In this document: positions 18,542-26,881 of the stretch, one piece after another
Layout of the letters: each line of letters opens with the position of its first letter
Numbering within the stretch: position 1 is the stretch's first letter
Assembly: GCF_010092445.1 (NCBI RefSeq)
Contig: NZ_CP048031.1
Span: forward strand, 2,356,001-2,420,000
Direction of reading: 5' to 3'
DNA: 64,000 nt
Source of the DNA: Shewanella sp. Arc9-LZ
GTDB lineage: Bacteria > Pseudomonadota > Gammaproteobacteria > Enterobacterales > Shewanellaceae
Position numbers and translations under genes: made by a program
The notes under the pieces: generated by a model
What the model saw: only the letters and a program-made list of their open reading frames with translations
Told to the model about the DNA's origin: nothing
The model's database searches: none

Positions 18542-19390
18542 ATGAAAGTATTTATTAGTTGGTCTGGCGACATGAGTAAAAATGTTGCGGAAGCCATTCG
18601 AGAATGGCTTCCTACCGTATTACAAACTGTGAAGCCTTATTTTACACCGAGCGATATTGAAAAAGGCACGCGTTGGTCATCTGACATAGCAAGTGAACTT
18701 GATGATTCTAAAGCTGGAATCTTTTGTGTTACAAGTGAGAATTTAACTAGTCAATGGCTTATGTTCGAAGCGGGAGCTATTTCCAAAAAAGTCGAACAAT
18801 CTCTAGTTTGCCCTATTTTAATTGGGTTAGACAATGCAGATATAAATGGTCCTTTAACACAGTTCCAAACAACTTTATTTGAAAAGGCTGACTTTAAGAG
18901 ATTAGTGACAGATTTAAATAAAGCCAATAAATCTAATGTATTGGAAGAGGCTGTACTTCACAAAGTATTTGAAAGGTTTTGGCCTGAACTTGAGGAAAAT
19001 GTTAAAAGTATTATTCAACGAAACTCTTCTGAAACTACTGATAAGTCTAATGTGCGTTCAGATAGAGAGCTTATTGAGGAGATTCTCGATCTATCAAGAT
19101 CATTAGCAATTCAAAAGTCTGGAGGGTTTAAAGCTCACAAAGAACTAAACCAACTAATATCTAATTTTATATCAGCCTTTGATGCTATATTTAGTATTGA
19201 CTGGCAGCACACTAAAGGATGTTTAGAAGAAAGCCAATTCTATATTTCTCCAAACGGTACATTCATTAACCCAGGAGTTAGTGATGAAGGAAATAATTGG
19301 GGGAATAGACCTTTCCTTTTAAATTCATATCGCGAATTAGTCACTTATATTGAAAAACATGATATTGATATCAAAACTAGCATCGGTTGA
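18542..19390 (+). CDS. TIR-domain protein, possible defence NADase
   Basis: 282 residues. The N-terminal ~140 residues form a bacterial TIR domain: KVFISWSGDMSKNVAEAIREWL, DIEKGTRWSSDIASELDDSKAGIFCVT, then QWLMFEAGAISK, where Glu76 is in the position of the TIR NADase glutamate. The ~140-residue C-terminal part (from about 150) is helical and not recognised. TIR proteins of this shape occur as single genes or in Thoeris, CBASS and related antiphage systems (established), but no partner such as ThsA or a CD-NTase is present. The low G+C and flanking repeats suggest transfer. Defence is an inference. Confidence 0.8.
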   Translation: MKVFISWSGDMSKNVAEAIREWLPTVLQTVKPYFTPSDIEKGTRWSSDIASELDDSKAGIFCVTSENLTSQWLMFEAGAISKKVEQSLVCPILIGLDNADINGPLTQFQTTLFEKADFKRLVTDLNKANKSNVLEEAVLHKVFERFWPELEENVKSIIQRNSSETTDKSNVRSDRELIEEILDLSRSLAIQKSGGFKAHKELNQLISNFISAFDAIFSIDWQHTKGCLEESQFYISPNGTFINPGVSDEGNNWGNRPFLLNSYRELVTYIEKHDIDIKTSIG

Positions 19391-19405
19391 AACTAAAAAG
19401 AGACT

Positions 19406-19528
19406 ATGACGTCAATAGTGCTAAAAATCGAGAAAGGCTATCAACCAGTCAAACCTGTGTCACAGCCGACTGGCGATCCAAAGCCTCAAGTGGTTACGTT
19501 CCAACTAAAAGTTATGGGAATAATCTAA
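19406..19528 (+). CDS. Small ORF, 40 codons, unknown
   Basis: ATG at 19406 behind AAGAGA encodes MTSIVLKIEKGYQPVKPVSQ and continues to a stop at 19528. Its start context (AAGAGACTATG-CGTCAATAGT) is repeated almost exactly at 19569-19590, in front of the next gene. It could be a short translated leader or a decayed gene; coding status is unproven. Confidence 0.35.
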   Translation: MTSIVLKIEKGYQPVKPVSQPTGDPKPQVVTFQLKVMGII

Positions 19529-19616
19529 CTAATAACTCTACGCCTCCGGGTGATGAGTAATCTTATAACAAGAGACTATGGCGTCAATAGTTAACTTACT
19601 TAATCATGGAGGATTT

Positions 19617-19949
19617 ATGAACATCAAAAAGTGGATGTGGAAGATAGCGACAATATTGGTTATGGGCGTATTGATACTTAACCCAGAGTTCGTGGCTTTA
19701 GCTTTATTTGTTGATGCTGTTGGGCTTGATTTATTCTTATTACTTTTTGAAGTACAGATAGTGGCTGTAATTGGGTATTACTTTCATGCCTGGTTTAAGC
19801 CAGTATTGAGGTCTTTCTATAAATGTTTACTTAAATTTGACCCTTATTTTTTCATCCCAACAAAGGATTCTGTTGGCAAGTCCCCCATTATTTTGTGCCA
19901 TGCAGTCCCTTTTATGATGTTACTAATTATCGGTGTCGCTGTCGCTTAA
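19617..19949 (+). CDS. Small membrane protein in the TIR region, unknown function
   Basis: About 110 residues with three hydrophobic segments (KIATILVMGVLILN; ALALFVDAVGLDLFLLLFEVQIVAVIGYYF; AVPFMMLLIIGVAVA). The ATG at 19617 is preceded by GGAGG; an in-frame ATG at 19578 would add 13 residues. No family recognised. It lies between the TIR gene and copy B of the structured element, so it may belong to the same transcript as the TIR gene. Confidence 0.6.
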   Translation: MNIKKWMWKIATILVMGVLILNPEFVALALFVDAVGLDLFLLLFEVQIVAVIGYYFHAWFKPVLRSFYKCLLKFDPYFFIPTKDSVGKSPIILCHAVPFMMLLIIGVAVA

Positions 19950-19954
19950 AGTAT

Positions 19955-20040
19955 ACCAATTAATCTGGACTTGGCAGCGGCCAATTCCAGCACGCGATTT
20001 ATGCCTTGCAAACAGCATAAGGCATAAATACTAAAACGTT
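19955..20040 (+). repeat. Structured ~86-bp element, copy B
   Basis: Aligned with copy A (18424-18511). The hairpin arms change from ATGCG/CGCAT to ATGCCTT/AAGGCAT but keep pairing, which is a compensatory pattern. It ends 20 bases before the TTG start of the next gene. Confidence 0.75.
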
Positions 20041-20059
20041 ACATTTCTAAGAGATTACA

Positions 20060-20803
20060 TTGAAGATTTTACGTGATTACCAGCCAGAGATATTAGGCGT
20101 TATCGTAGCCTTGGCAGCGCTAAATATTTGGTACCTATCGTCTGTTGCTATTGAAGAGTCTGTTTTACCTAAAAGCTATGACTATTTAATAAGGGCTTTG
20201 ACAGTAGCAGTCGGCGGCTTCATTGGTGCATTTTCTGCCTTTTGGCTGAAAAGCTATGAAGAGGGGAAAAAGAACAGAGAGAAACAGAAGAGTGCATTGA
20301 ATTCCGCGCTTTTTGTGCTAATAAGACAAATTAACGCAATTCAGTGTATTAAAAGAGACTTAGACAAATACGAGACTCCCTTTCATCGCGGGCTTTCTCT
20401 TCCTGCAATGAAGTCTCCTGATTATTCAAGTGTCAAGCAAGACATAGATAGCCTTCAGTTCTTGATTGATAATGACAATGCTCAAATTCTTATGCAATTA
20501 ACCATTGAACAGGAGAGGTTTGAGCAAGCTATCAACTCGATCAATATTCGTAATGAGTTTTATGTAAACGAAGTGCAGCCAGCTCTTAGTTTTCATGCAT
20601 TAAACGGAAGGCCACTACTATTGGCTGAGTTCGAAGATAAATTGGGTGAGCGTTTATTTCAAGGAGCTATAAATGGAGCTGCTGTAATGTATGAGCTAGT
20701 TTACGCTAGCGATGCGTCTCTACATGAGAAATATACTGAGTTACGCGAGCTAGCCAAAAAATTATTTCCAGGTGAAAAGTTTGTAGCCTGGATAAAAATG
20801 TAA
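20060..20803 (+). CDS. Membrane-anchored protein of unknown function in the TIR region
   Basis: 247 residues beginning with TTG behind AAGAG. Two N-terminal transmembrane helices (ILGVIVALAALNIWYLSSVAI; YLIRALTVAVGGFIGAFSAFWL) precede a basic, Lys/Glu-rich stretch (SYEEGKKNREKQKS) and a ~160-residue, mostly helical cytoplasmic domain. No family recognised; the layout resembles small two-helix effectors or sensors. The stop codon TAA uses the first base of a degraded group II intron (20803), so the natural C-terminus may have been cut by that insertion. Confidence 0.65.
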   Translation: MKILRDYQPEILGVIVALAALNIWYLSSVAIEESVLPKSYDYLIRALTVAVGGFIGAFSAFWLKSYEEGKKNREKQKSALNSALFVLIRQINAIQCIKRDLDKYETPFHRGLSLPAMKSPDYSSVKQDIDSLQFLIDNDNAQILMQLTIEQERFEQAINSINIRNEFYVNEVQPALSFHALNGRPLLLAEFEDKLGERLFQGAINGAAVMYELVYASDASLHEKYTELRELAKKLFPGEKFVAWIKM

Positions 20804-20967
20804 TCGGGTAGCCGGAGGTATCTAACCTCCAGCCCTCACATCACACTGCATGCGGCTCCGCACTAAACTTTCTTATTAGGATATTGAACTGCGACCCATC
20901 CATCTCTCAGTGAATATAATCCTGCTTTTTTCAGATATTCATTACTAATGGTAATGCGAAACGGAGG
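20803..20967 (-). mobile_element. Group II intron 3' remnant (second type)
   Basis: On the minus strand the sequence carries the last ~34 codons of a maturase, then a domain V-like segment (20834-20866, GTGCGGAGCCGCATGCAGTG), a GGAGGT/ACCTCC hairpin as domain VI and the end CTACCCGAT at 20803. The 5' part and most of the ORF are gone, and it differs from the intact intron at 12054-14211. Confidence 0.7.
20863..20967 (-). pseudogene. Truncated group II maturase C-terminus
   Basis: About 34 codons reading RITISNEYLKKAGLYSL, then RDGWVAVQYPNKKV and a TAG stop. This resembles the maturase tails of one bacterial group II intron class. There is no RT core upstream, so the gene is non-functional. 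Confidence 0.65.
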
Positions 20968-21024
20968 CTGTAGAGTTTCAACCCTAAATGGTTTATGTCC
21001 ATAAATGAGCTAGTTACTGATTGA

Positions 21025-21428
21025 AAATATCTAAATTCAACTTTGAACTTGAGACTGTTGAAGAAAAATAGCGTGAGCCTGACAGGACGTCAGGCTAGCT
21101 TTCGCGGTACAGGTCGTTCCTTGGCATCCTGCCATCACGACATACGTGAATCCATTCACATCAGATGTACCATCGAAACAGTTAGCATTTTCACTCTTTA
21201 TTACAAGAGGGGCCGAGGCCGATTACAAACGAGATTCAAAGCTGGATTAATTTCCGTCGCAATTTTTCGCTGCTGTTGTTTGGTTAAACAGCGAAAATGT
21301 TGCCGGAACGGCAGGGGTGATCCAAGAGGGGATTGCTGTTGATCCTCTTTTGGCCCGTGCAGGGTGGAACCTTGCGATGTTAGTCTGGTGTGGGCGAAGC
21401 GCCACGACGTTAGTGGCCGCAGGCCATA
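21025..21428 (-). repeat. Dispersed hairpin-rich repeat, copy R4 (inverted)
   Basis: Inverted relative to R1-R3. It retains the start block (ATGGCCTGCGGCCACTAACG), the CCCACACCAGAC block and the end GAACTTGA...AGTTGAATTTAG. The R2/R3 hairpin AGCTCACA/TGTGAGCT is replaced here by AGCCTGAC/GTCAGGCT, so pairing is kept while sequence changes. An extra ~60-base hairpin block sits between the GGTACA and TGTACC arms. A partial fifth copy lies at 21555-21600. Confidence 0.82.
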
Positions 21429-21554
21429 AGTACAAAACAAAAAAACACCTGGATCCCGGCTCAAAAGCATTACCGGGACGACGTGATAGTTGGGCGACGA
21501 GAAGGCTGTTAGCAATCATCTGTTCATATATGAGTTAGATGCTTTACTTGAAAA

Positions 21555-21600
21555 TTGATAAATTCAACTCTGAACTTGAGGCCGTTGAAGACTCTTTATA
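21555..21600 (-). repeat. Dispersed repeat, partial copy R5
   Basis: AAATTCAACTCTGAACTTGA followed by GGCCGTTGAAGA repeats the terminal block of R4 in the same orientation. The rest of the copy is missing. From here to 21853 I see no gene; a short hairpin-like block (CCCGG...CCGGG) lies at about 21450-21480. Confidence 0.6.
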
Positions 21601-21853
21601 AAAGAATACGTGAGCTGACCATGGACTGCCTGTGCATCTAAAGAAACTGCTTCGGACTTATTTATGAAAATACACAGTTTCTCTACGGTAAAAGCTTATC
21701 AAGAGAAAATTGTTAACCGACTTGAAAAGTGTTCAAACGATATTACCAGTAGCTGATTAATCAATCCGAATGTTTGTCTAGGTCTTCACTCGCCTCTGCT
21801 ATTAACCATAAGCTTGCTGATATTATTTTAGGAATTGGCATAGATAGTGATAC

Positions 21854-21887
21854 AAAAATGCCCGTCAGTTAACTGACGGGCATTTTT
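21854..21887. terminator. Bidirectional terminator after the M13 peptidase gene
   Basis: A perfect palindrome, AAAAATGCCCGTCAGTT followed by AACTGACGGGCATTTTT, with T runs in both directions. It lies 56 bases past the stop of the minus-strand peptidase gene. Confidence 0.88.
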
Positions 21888-21942
21888 GTGGCGGATGCTT
21901 GTTGCAATCGCGGCTCGTTATTGCAGCTATTTACGCACTAAA

Positions 21943-24012
21943 TTACCAAATACGTACGCGCTGATCTTCAGGCAAGTACAACTTATCACCTGGTTTAACA
22001 TCAAAGGCTTTATACCAAGCATCGTGGTTACGCGGGGCGAGGGCACGGTAACGACCTGGTGCATGAGTGCCGGCACGTAACTGAGTTAGCATACTTTGCT
22101 CGGTACGTTTTTCTTTCCACACTTGAGCCCAAGCTAAAAAGAAACGTTGATCGCCAGTAACGCCATCTATCACCGGGGCTTCTTTACCATTCAAGCTTAA
22201 TTTGTAAGCATGGTATGCCATTGATAAACCGCCTACATCGCCAATGTTTTCTCCGAGACTGTTACGTCCGTTAACAAAGTTTTCAGGGATTGGTTCATAT
22301 TGGTTGTATTGCGCAGCGAGCTTATCGGCTTTAGCATCAAAAGCGGCTCGATCTTCATCTGTCCACCAGTTACGCTGAACGCCATTGGCGTCTGATTTAG
22401 AACCTTGATCATCAAAACCATGGCCCATTTCGTGACCAATTACGGCACCGATACTGCCATAGTTAACTGCTGCATCTGCGTTTGGATCGAAAAATGGCGG
22501 TTGTAAAATTGCCGCAGGGAACACAATTTCATTAAACGAGCTGTTGTAATAGGCATTGACCGTTTGCGGTGTCATACCCCAACGATTACGATCCGTTTTT
22601 TCCAGTTCTTTCGCTACGCTATCGGCTTGGAAATATTTGCGCAGATTCTTAATATCACCCATTAAATCATTTTTAGTGAGGGTTAAGCCATCAAACTGTT
22701 GCCACACATCGGGGTAACCAATTTTAGGGTTAAATGCCGCTAACTTAGCATGGGCATTCACTTTAGTTTCGTCGCCCATCCAATCTAAACCATCAATGCG
22801 TTGGCCTAATGCTGTGCGCAGGTTCTTAACTAACTCGGCCATTTTTTGTTTAGACGACTCAGGGAAATAACGCGACACATAGACTTTACCAATAGCGAAA
22901 CCTAGAGACTGAGTGCCAGACATTTCTTCAACTGCACGTTTCCAGCGCGGACGAGGTTGCTCTTGCCCAGTGAGTTCTTTGCCAAAAAAAGCAAAATTGG
23001 TATTAAAAATGTCTTCAGACAATAACCCTGCATTATTACTAATGGTGTGGAATGTTAAATAGTCTTGCCACACAGTGAGCGGTTGTTGGTTAATTAAGCC
23101 AATCATAGCCTTAACCGGTTCAGGTTCAGATATGTTGAGTTGTGGTACTTGGTAACCACTCTGTGCGAAATAGATATCCCAATCAAATCCAGGATATTGC
23201 TTAACCAATTCTTCACGTTTGAGTTGGTTTAAGGTTAAATCACGGTCACGGCGTTTTTCTCTAGGCCATTGTGCCTGTGCTATTTTTGTTTCAAGGGCAA
23301 GAATTGCCTCGGCACGTTTTGCACCGTCATTTATACCAGCAAAAGCCAGCATTGCAGCGATATGCTCAACATAAGCTTTACGAATTTTAACGAAACGCTC
23401 ACTGTCTTCGAGGTAATACGAGCGATCGGGCAGGCCTAAACCACCAGCACCGATGGTCATTTCATATTGATTGGGATCTATACGGTTAAACCACATGCCA
23501 CCCCAAATAGGGGACGATGTACCAGTAAGCCATGCTTCACCGAATACTTTGGTTAAATCTTGAGTTGAGCTAATCGCAGCAATTTGATCTAAGGTGGCTT
23601 TAATTGGTGTGATACCTAGTTTATTAATGGTGTCGGTATCCATATAGGCATGATAAAAATCAGCAATTAATTGTTCTTCGGCAGTTAAGTCACTGCGGCT
23701 GGCAATATCGTCGATAATTGCTTTCACTTGATTTTCACTGCGCTCAGCTAAGGCATTAAATGCGCCATAACGAGTTTTGTCGGCAGGCATGACAAAGTTG
23801 TCGTACCAAGTGCCACTTGAATACATAAAAAAGTCATCGCCAGGTTTAACGGCTTCATTTCGTGCAGCTAAATCCACACCAAAAGTACCTAACTCTGCTT
23901 TAGCGGGGGCCGGTGAGGTCACGGCTGCAAGCTTAGTGTTATTTGTATCAGATACGCCGCAACCACTTAATAGTGCTGTGGTTAATCCAATCGCAATTAA
24001 GGATTTATTCAT
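21943..24012 (-). CDS. M13-family zinc metallopeptidase lipoprotein (neprilysin/PepO-like)
   Basis: 689 residues. A lipoprotein signal (SLIAIGLTTALLSGC) is followed by the M13 N-terminal domain. The zinc site VIGHEMGHGFDDQG (HExxH) and the third-ligand motif GENIGDVGG (ENxxD) are intact, as are the substrate-binding NAYYNSS and the C-terminal RTEQSMLTQLRAGTHAPGRYR. It probably degrades oligopeptides in the periplasm. Transcribed alone, with a strong terminator behind it. Confidence 0.95.
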   Translation of the reverse strand: MNKSLIAIGLTTALLSGCGVSDTNNTKLAAVTSPAPAKAELGTFGVDLAARNEAVKPGDDFFMYSSGTWYDNFVMPADKTRYGAFNALAERSENQVKAIIDDIASRSDLTAEEQLIADFYHAYMDTDTINKLGITPIKATLDQIAAISSTQDLTKVFGEAWLTGTSSPIWGGMWFNRIDPNQYEMTIGAGGLGLPDRSYYLEDSERFVKIRKAYVEHIAAMLAFAGINDGAKRAEAILALETKIAQAQWPREKRRDRDLTLNQLKREELVKQYPGFDWDIYFAQSGYQVPQLNISEPEPVKAMIGLINQQPLTVWQDYLTFHTISNNAGLLSEDIFNTNFAFFGKELTGQEQPRPRWKRAVEEMSGTQSLGFAIGKVYVSRYFPESSKQKMAELVKNLRTALGQRIDGLDWMGDETKVNAHAKLAAFNPKIGYPDVWQQFDGLTLTKNDLMGDIKNLRKYFQADSVAKELEKTDRNRWGMTPQTVNAYYNSSFNEIVFPAAILQPPFFDPNADAAVNYGSIGAVIGHEMGHGFDDQGSKSDANGVQRNWWTDEDRAAFDAKADKLAAQYNQYEPIPENFVNGRNSLGENIGDVGGLSMAYHAYKLSLNGKEAPVIDGVTGDQRFFLAWAQVWKEKRTEQSMLTQLRAGTHAPGRYRALAPRNHDAWYKAFDVKPGDKLYLPEDQRVRIW

Positions 24013-24530
24013 TGTTATCGTGTTCCTTGGTCTATTTTTACAGAATTATTTGCCTAGCCATATTGAAAGACTGACAAAAAATGTCAATGTTCGAATTGTT
24101 AGCAAATTTAACTAACGCTGAGTTAAGCAATGAAATGCGTGGCTGAATATGTGCTGGTTTGATGTTTATTGGCTGTATTGTTTATTTGAGAGGCAGAGAT
24201 AAGAGCAGTTGATTATCATCAGCATAATTAACCTAAACTTGGGATAAAAGTGAGTTAGGCTTTGTAATATTAACGCTGCCAGTGTTAAGCCACCTAACTA
24301 TGTTGGGTTGCTATTTTTCTTGGGATTGGCATCAGTATTGATAGTGCTACAAGTAGTGCTATAGATAGCGTTATTGTTTGAGTTTGTTTACTCAATACGC
24401 TGTAAAACAGCTTAATAGTTAGGTTTATGATTTACTCCACCGCTCACACCACCGCTCATACAACAAAGCTTACACAACATTGCTGACGCGACAACTCTGA
24501 CGCGAGAATGCTGACAGTAGGCTGGAGTGT
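24013..24530. other. Intergenic region upstream of the peptidase gene
   Basis: 518 bases holding the promoter region of the minus-strand peptidase gene and the end of the MCE operon. Short direct repeats (CACCGCTCA twice, CTGACGCGA twice) occur at about 24440-24505. No gene seen. Confidence 0.5.
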
Positions 24531-25130
24531 TTAATCTGAATGTTGTGGTAATGATTTATCAATTTCCTTTGCCAACTGAGCCAATAAGTTGCTGTACGCG
24601 CTGACCAACTCCGCTGCCGTCGAACCTGCATTAGTGACCGCGATAAAATTTTGTTTTGCCAATGTTTGGTTTAATGGATTGTTTGTTAGCTCCCAGTTGG
24701 CATTGAGCCTGGCATTATTGCCATCTCGGTTGAGGGAAATAACCTTGATTTTAATGCTGTACAGGGGGCTGTTGTCTGCTTGCCAAGGAAATAACACTAG
24801 GTTACGACGGTTATCGCTTTGGCTGAGATTGATACTCATGACCCGGCTGATTCCTTGTTCAAGCGGTTCAGCCCAATAACTATTGGCAAATCGTTGCAGG
24901 TTACCATCGTCAAGTTGATACATCAGCTGTGTAAAATGTAAGTATTCGGCGACGTCAATTGGCCCTATACCAATGTCATACTCTAACGCAGTACTGCCCG
25001 ACACTATTTGGTTGGGTATTGCAGTTAACACAAAGTACTGTTTTTCGGGAGAGCTTTGGCAGCCACTCACCAAACTCAATAGCAGTAAACCGATCCCCCA
25101 GTTAATGGTCCAAACTCCATATTTCCCCAT
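24531..25130 (-). CDS. ABC-type transport auxiliary lipoprotein, PqiC-like
   Basis: 199 residues with a signal peptide and lipobox (LLLLSLVSGC) and the PqiC/DUF330 pattern: KQYFVLTAIP near the N-terminus, IGIGPIDVAEYL and SYWAEPLEQGISRVM. Such lipoproteins form the outer-membrane end of MCE lipid-transport systems (established for PqiC). It is the last gene of the operon, four bases after the MlaD-like gene. It has the role that PqiC has in the pqi operon rather than MlaC in mla. Confidence 0.85.
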   Translation of the reverse strand: MGKYGVWTINWGIGLLLLSLVSGCQSSPEKQYFVLTAIPNQIVSGSTALEYDIGIGPIDVAEYLHFTQLMYQLDDGNLQRFANSYWAEPLEQGISRVMSINLSQSDNRRNLVLFPWQADNSPLYSIKIKVISLNRDGNNARLNANWELTNNPLNQTLAKQNFIAVTNAGSTAAELVSAYSNLLAQLAKEIDKSLPQHSD

Positions 25131-25134
25131 GACA

Positions 25135-26118
25135 TTATTCTCCTAAAGGTAGAGCTTTTTTACCGCGTATGATGGCCTCAGGTTGTTCATCTAAGGTTTC
25201 ACTCAAGCTACGTAATGATCGAGCCGTGCGGCGGATTTCTTCCAAGGTATTGGTGAGTTCTATCAACAAGGGCGAGTTTTGGTCGAGTGTGTTACCTGCT
25301 TGGCTTGCAAGCTGATTCATGCTTAATAGTGTATTGCGTAATTCAGTTAAACTATGGTTCAGCGACTCAACGAGCTTGGGTTCATCATGATTTAATTGCA
25401 CCAGTAAATTATCGAGTTTTAACAGTACTTCAAGCCCATTTTTACCTAACGCTGCTTGAGTGTTGTCCAAGTTAATCGCGGTGTTGTTAACGGCTTTGGC
25501 TGCATTATCAAAATTATCCAATGCTTGCTGTATTTTTCCGCTGGCAGCAATGTCACTGAGCTGCTGGGCTAAATTGTCGACATTGTTGACTAAACTTTTT
25601 AAGTTTAACGATTGCAGGTCTTTCGACAACGATTCGAAATCAGTCGCGATGGTCGGCAATTCTAATAATTGGTCTTTTTCGCCATGGAATAACGGCGAGG
25701 TGTTGGGAAAGAAATCCAGTTCAACATATAGCAGTCCGGTGAGTAAACTCAGATAATTCAGCTGGGCGCGTAAGCCGTTATCGATGGCGTGTGAAAAAAA
25801 CTCTTCACCTACTTGGATCCCCTTAATATTGATACGTTTCAACAATAAGTCGGCATGAACTGCAGCCGTGACACCCTGGCTACTGTCGTTAGGGAAATCG
25901 ATACTGATATCGCTTATTTCACCTATTATGACCCCTTTTAATTTTACCGGTGCGCCTACCTGTAACCCTTGCACTGAACTGTTGAAAAACATCACTACCG
26001 GGGCTTTCTCTGCAAATATACGCCCCCCAGAAAAGAACAGTAATGCAATAAACACTAAGATAATAGCGCCAAAAATAAAGGCACCAATCGCGAGCGGAAG
26101 TCGTTGGTTTTTACTCAT
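25135..26118 (-). CDS. MCE-domain lipid-transport protein, MlaD-like
   Basis: 327 residues with an N-terminal transmembrane anchor (AIGAFIFGAIILVFIALLFF) and one MCE domain (VVMFFNSSVQGLQVGAPVKLKGVIIGEI). A long C-terminal helical region rich in NLxQL/NLD motifs follows, longer than in E. coli MlaD. It probably forms a ring or tube that guides lipids across the periplasm. It overlaps the ATPase gene by four bases. Confidence 0.88.
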   Translation of the reverse strand: MSKNQRLPLAIGAFIFGAIILVFIALLFFSGGRIFAEKAPVVMFFNSSVQGLQVGAPVKLKGVIIGEISDISIDFPNDSSQGVTAAVHADLLLKRINIKGIQVGEEFFSHAIDNGLRAQLNYLSLLTGLLYVELDFFPNTSPLFHGEKDQLLELPTIATDFESLSKDLQSLNLKSLVNNVDNLAQQLSDIAASGKIQQALDNFDNAAKAVNNTAINLDNTQAALGKNGLEVLLKLDNLLVQLNHDEPKLVESLNHSLTELRNTLLSMNQLASQAGNTLDQNSPLLIELTNTLEEIRRTARSLRSLSETLDEQPEAIIRGKKALPLGE

Positions 26119-26879
26119 GATATCTCCGATTTTTCGGTACGATTGAGAAATTGACGAACCCTAGGCTGGCTACTGTGTATTTTTAATTCTCGTGGGTCAC
26201 CACAATCGAGCATAGTATTGGTCTCATTATCCAAAAACACACAGCGAGTGCCGATTGACAATATACTGGGCAGCTCGTGGGACACGATGATCACGGTAGA
26301 GTCTAGCGCTTGGCATATTTGCACGATCAATTGATCTAATCGCATCGAGCTAATAGGGTCTAAACCCGCAGAGGGTTCATCAAAAAATAACAATTGAGGG
26401 TCTAATGCCAGCGCCCGCGCTAATCCTGCGCGTTTGTGCATACCGCCACTTAACTCGGCAGGGTAAAACTTCTCGAAGCCCGCTAAGCCAACTAATGCTA
26501 GCTTATAGGCAACGGCTTCTGCAATTTGTCGCTCCGAAAGGTCGGTATAGAGCTGCAGGGGTAAAGCCACATTTTCGCCAAGCGACATGCTCGAAAACAA
26601 TGCGCCTGTTTGGAAGGTAATCCCCCAATTTTTGAGCATTGCTACCTGCTCGGGTTCATCTGCTTCATAAAAGTTTTTGCCTTGATAAAGTACTTCACCC
26701 TTTAGTGGCGTGAGTAATCCCACCATCGATTTGAGCAAGGTTGTTTTGCCACAACCACTGCCGCCAATGACAAAAAAGATATCATTCTTGTTAATGTCGA
26801 AGTTGAGTTTTTTTTGCACCTCGGTACTGCCGTAGCCGACTGATAGATTACGTACACTGATAAAGGCATCATCAACCAT
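26115..26879 (-). CDS. ABC transporter ATP-binding protein, MlaF-like
   Basis: 254 residues with Walker A GGSGCGKTT, the Q-loop region TFQTGALFSSMSLGENVALPL (typical of MlaF), signature LSGGMHKRAGLARALALDP, Walker B LLFFDEPSAGLDP and the switch histidine in VSHEL. It powers the MCE transporter with the permease three bases upstream. Confidence 0.92.
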   Translation of the reverse strand: MVDDAFISVRNLSVGYGSTEVQKKLNFDINKNDIFFVIGGSGCGKTTLLKSMVGLLTPLKGEVLYQGKNFYEADEPEQVAMLKNWGITFQTGALFSSMSLGENVALPLQLYTDLSERQIAEAVAYKLALVGLAGFEKFYPAELSGGMHKRAGLARALALDPQLLFFDEPSAGLDPISSMRLDQLIVQICQALDSTVIIVSHELPSILSIGTRCVFLDNETNTMLDCGDPRELKIHSSQPRVRQFLNRTEKSEIS

Positions 26880-26881
26880 GG

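Noticed and set aside
18424..20040. Integron attC sites and gene cassettes in the TIR region
   Set aside because: The repeated elements lack RYYYAAC/GTTRRRY core pairs at their ends, and no integron integrase is present.
21043..21538. Overlapping ORFs of 70-100 codons on both strands
   Set aside because: They fall in repeat copy R4; open frames arise from hairpin-rich repeat sequence.
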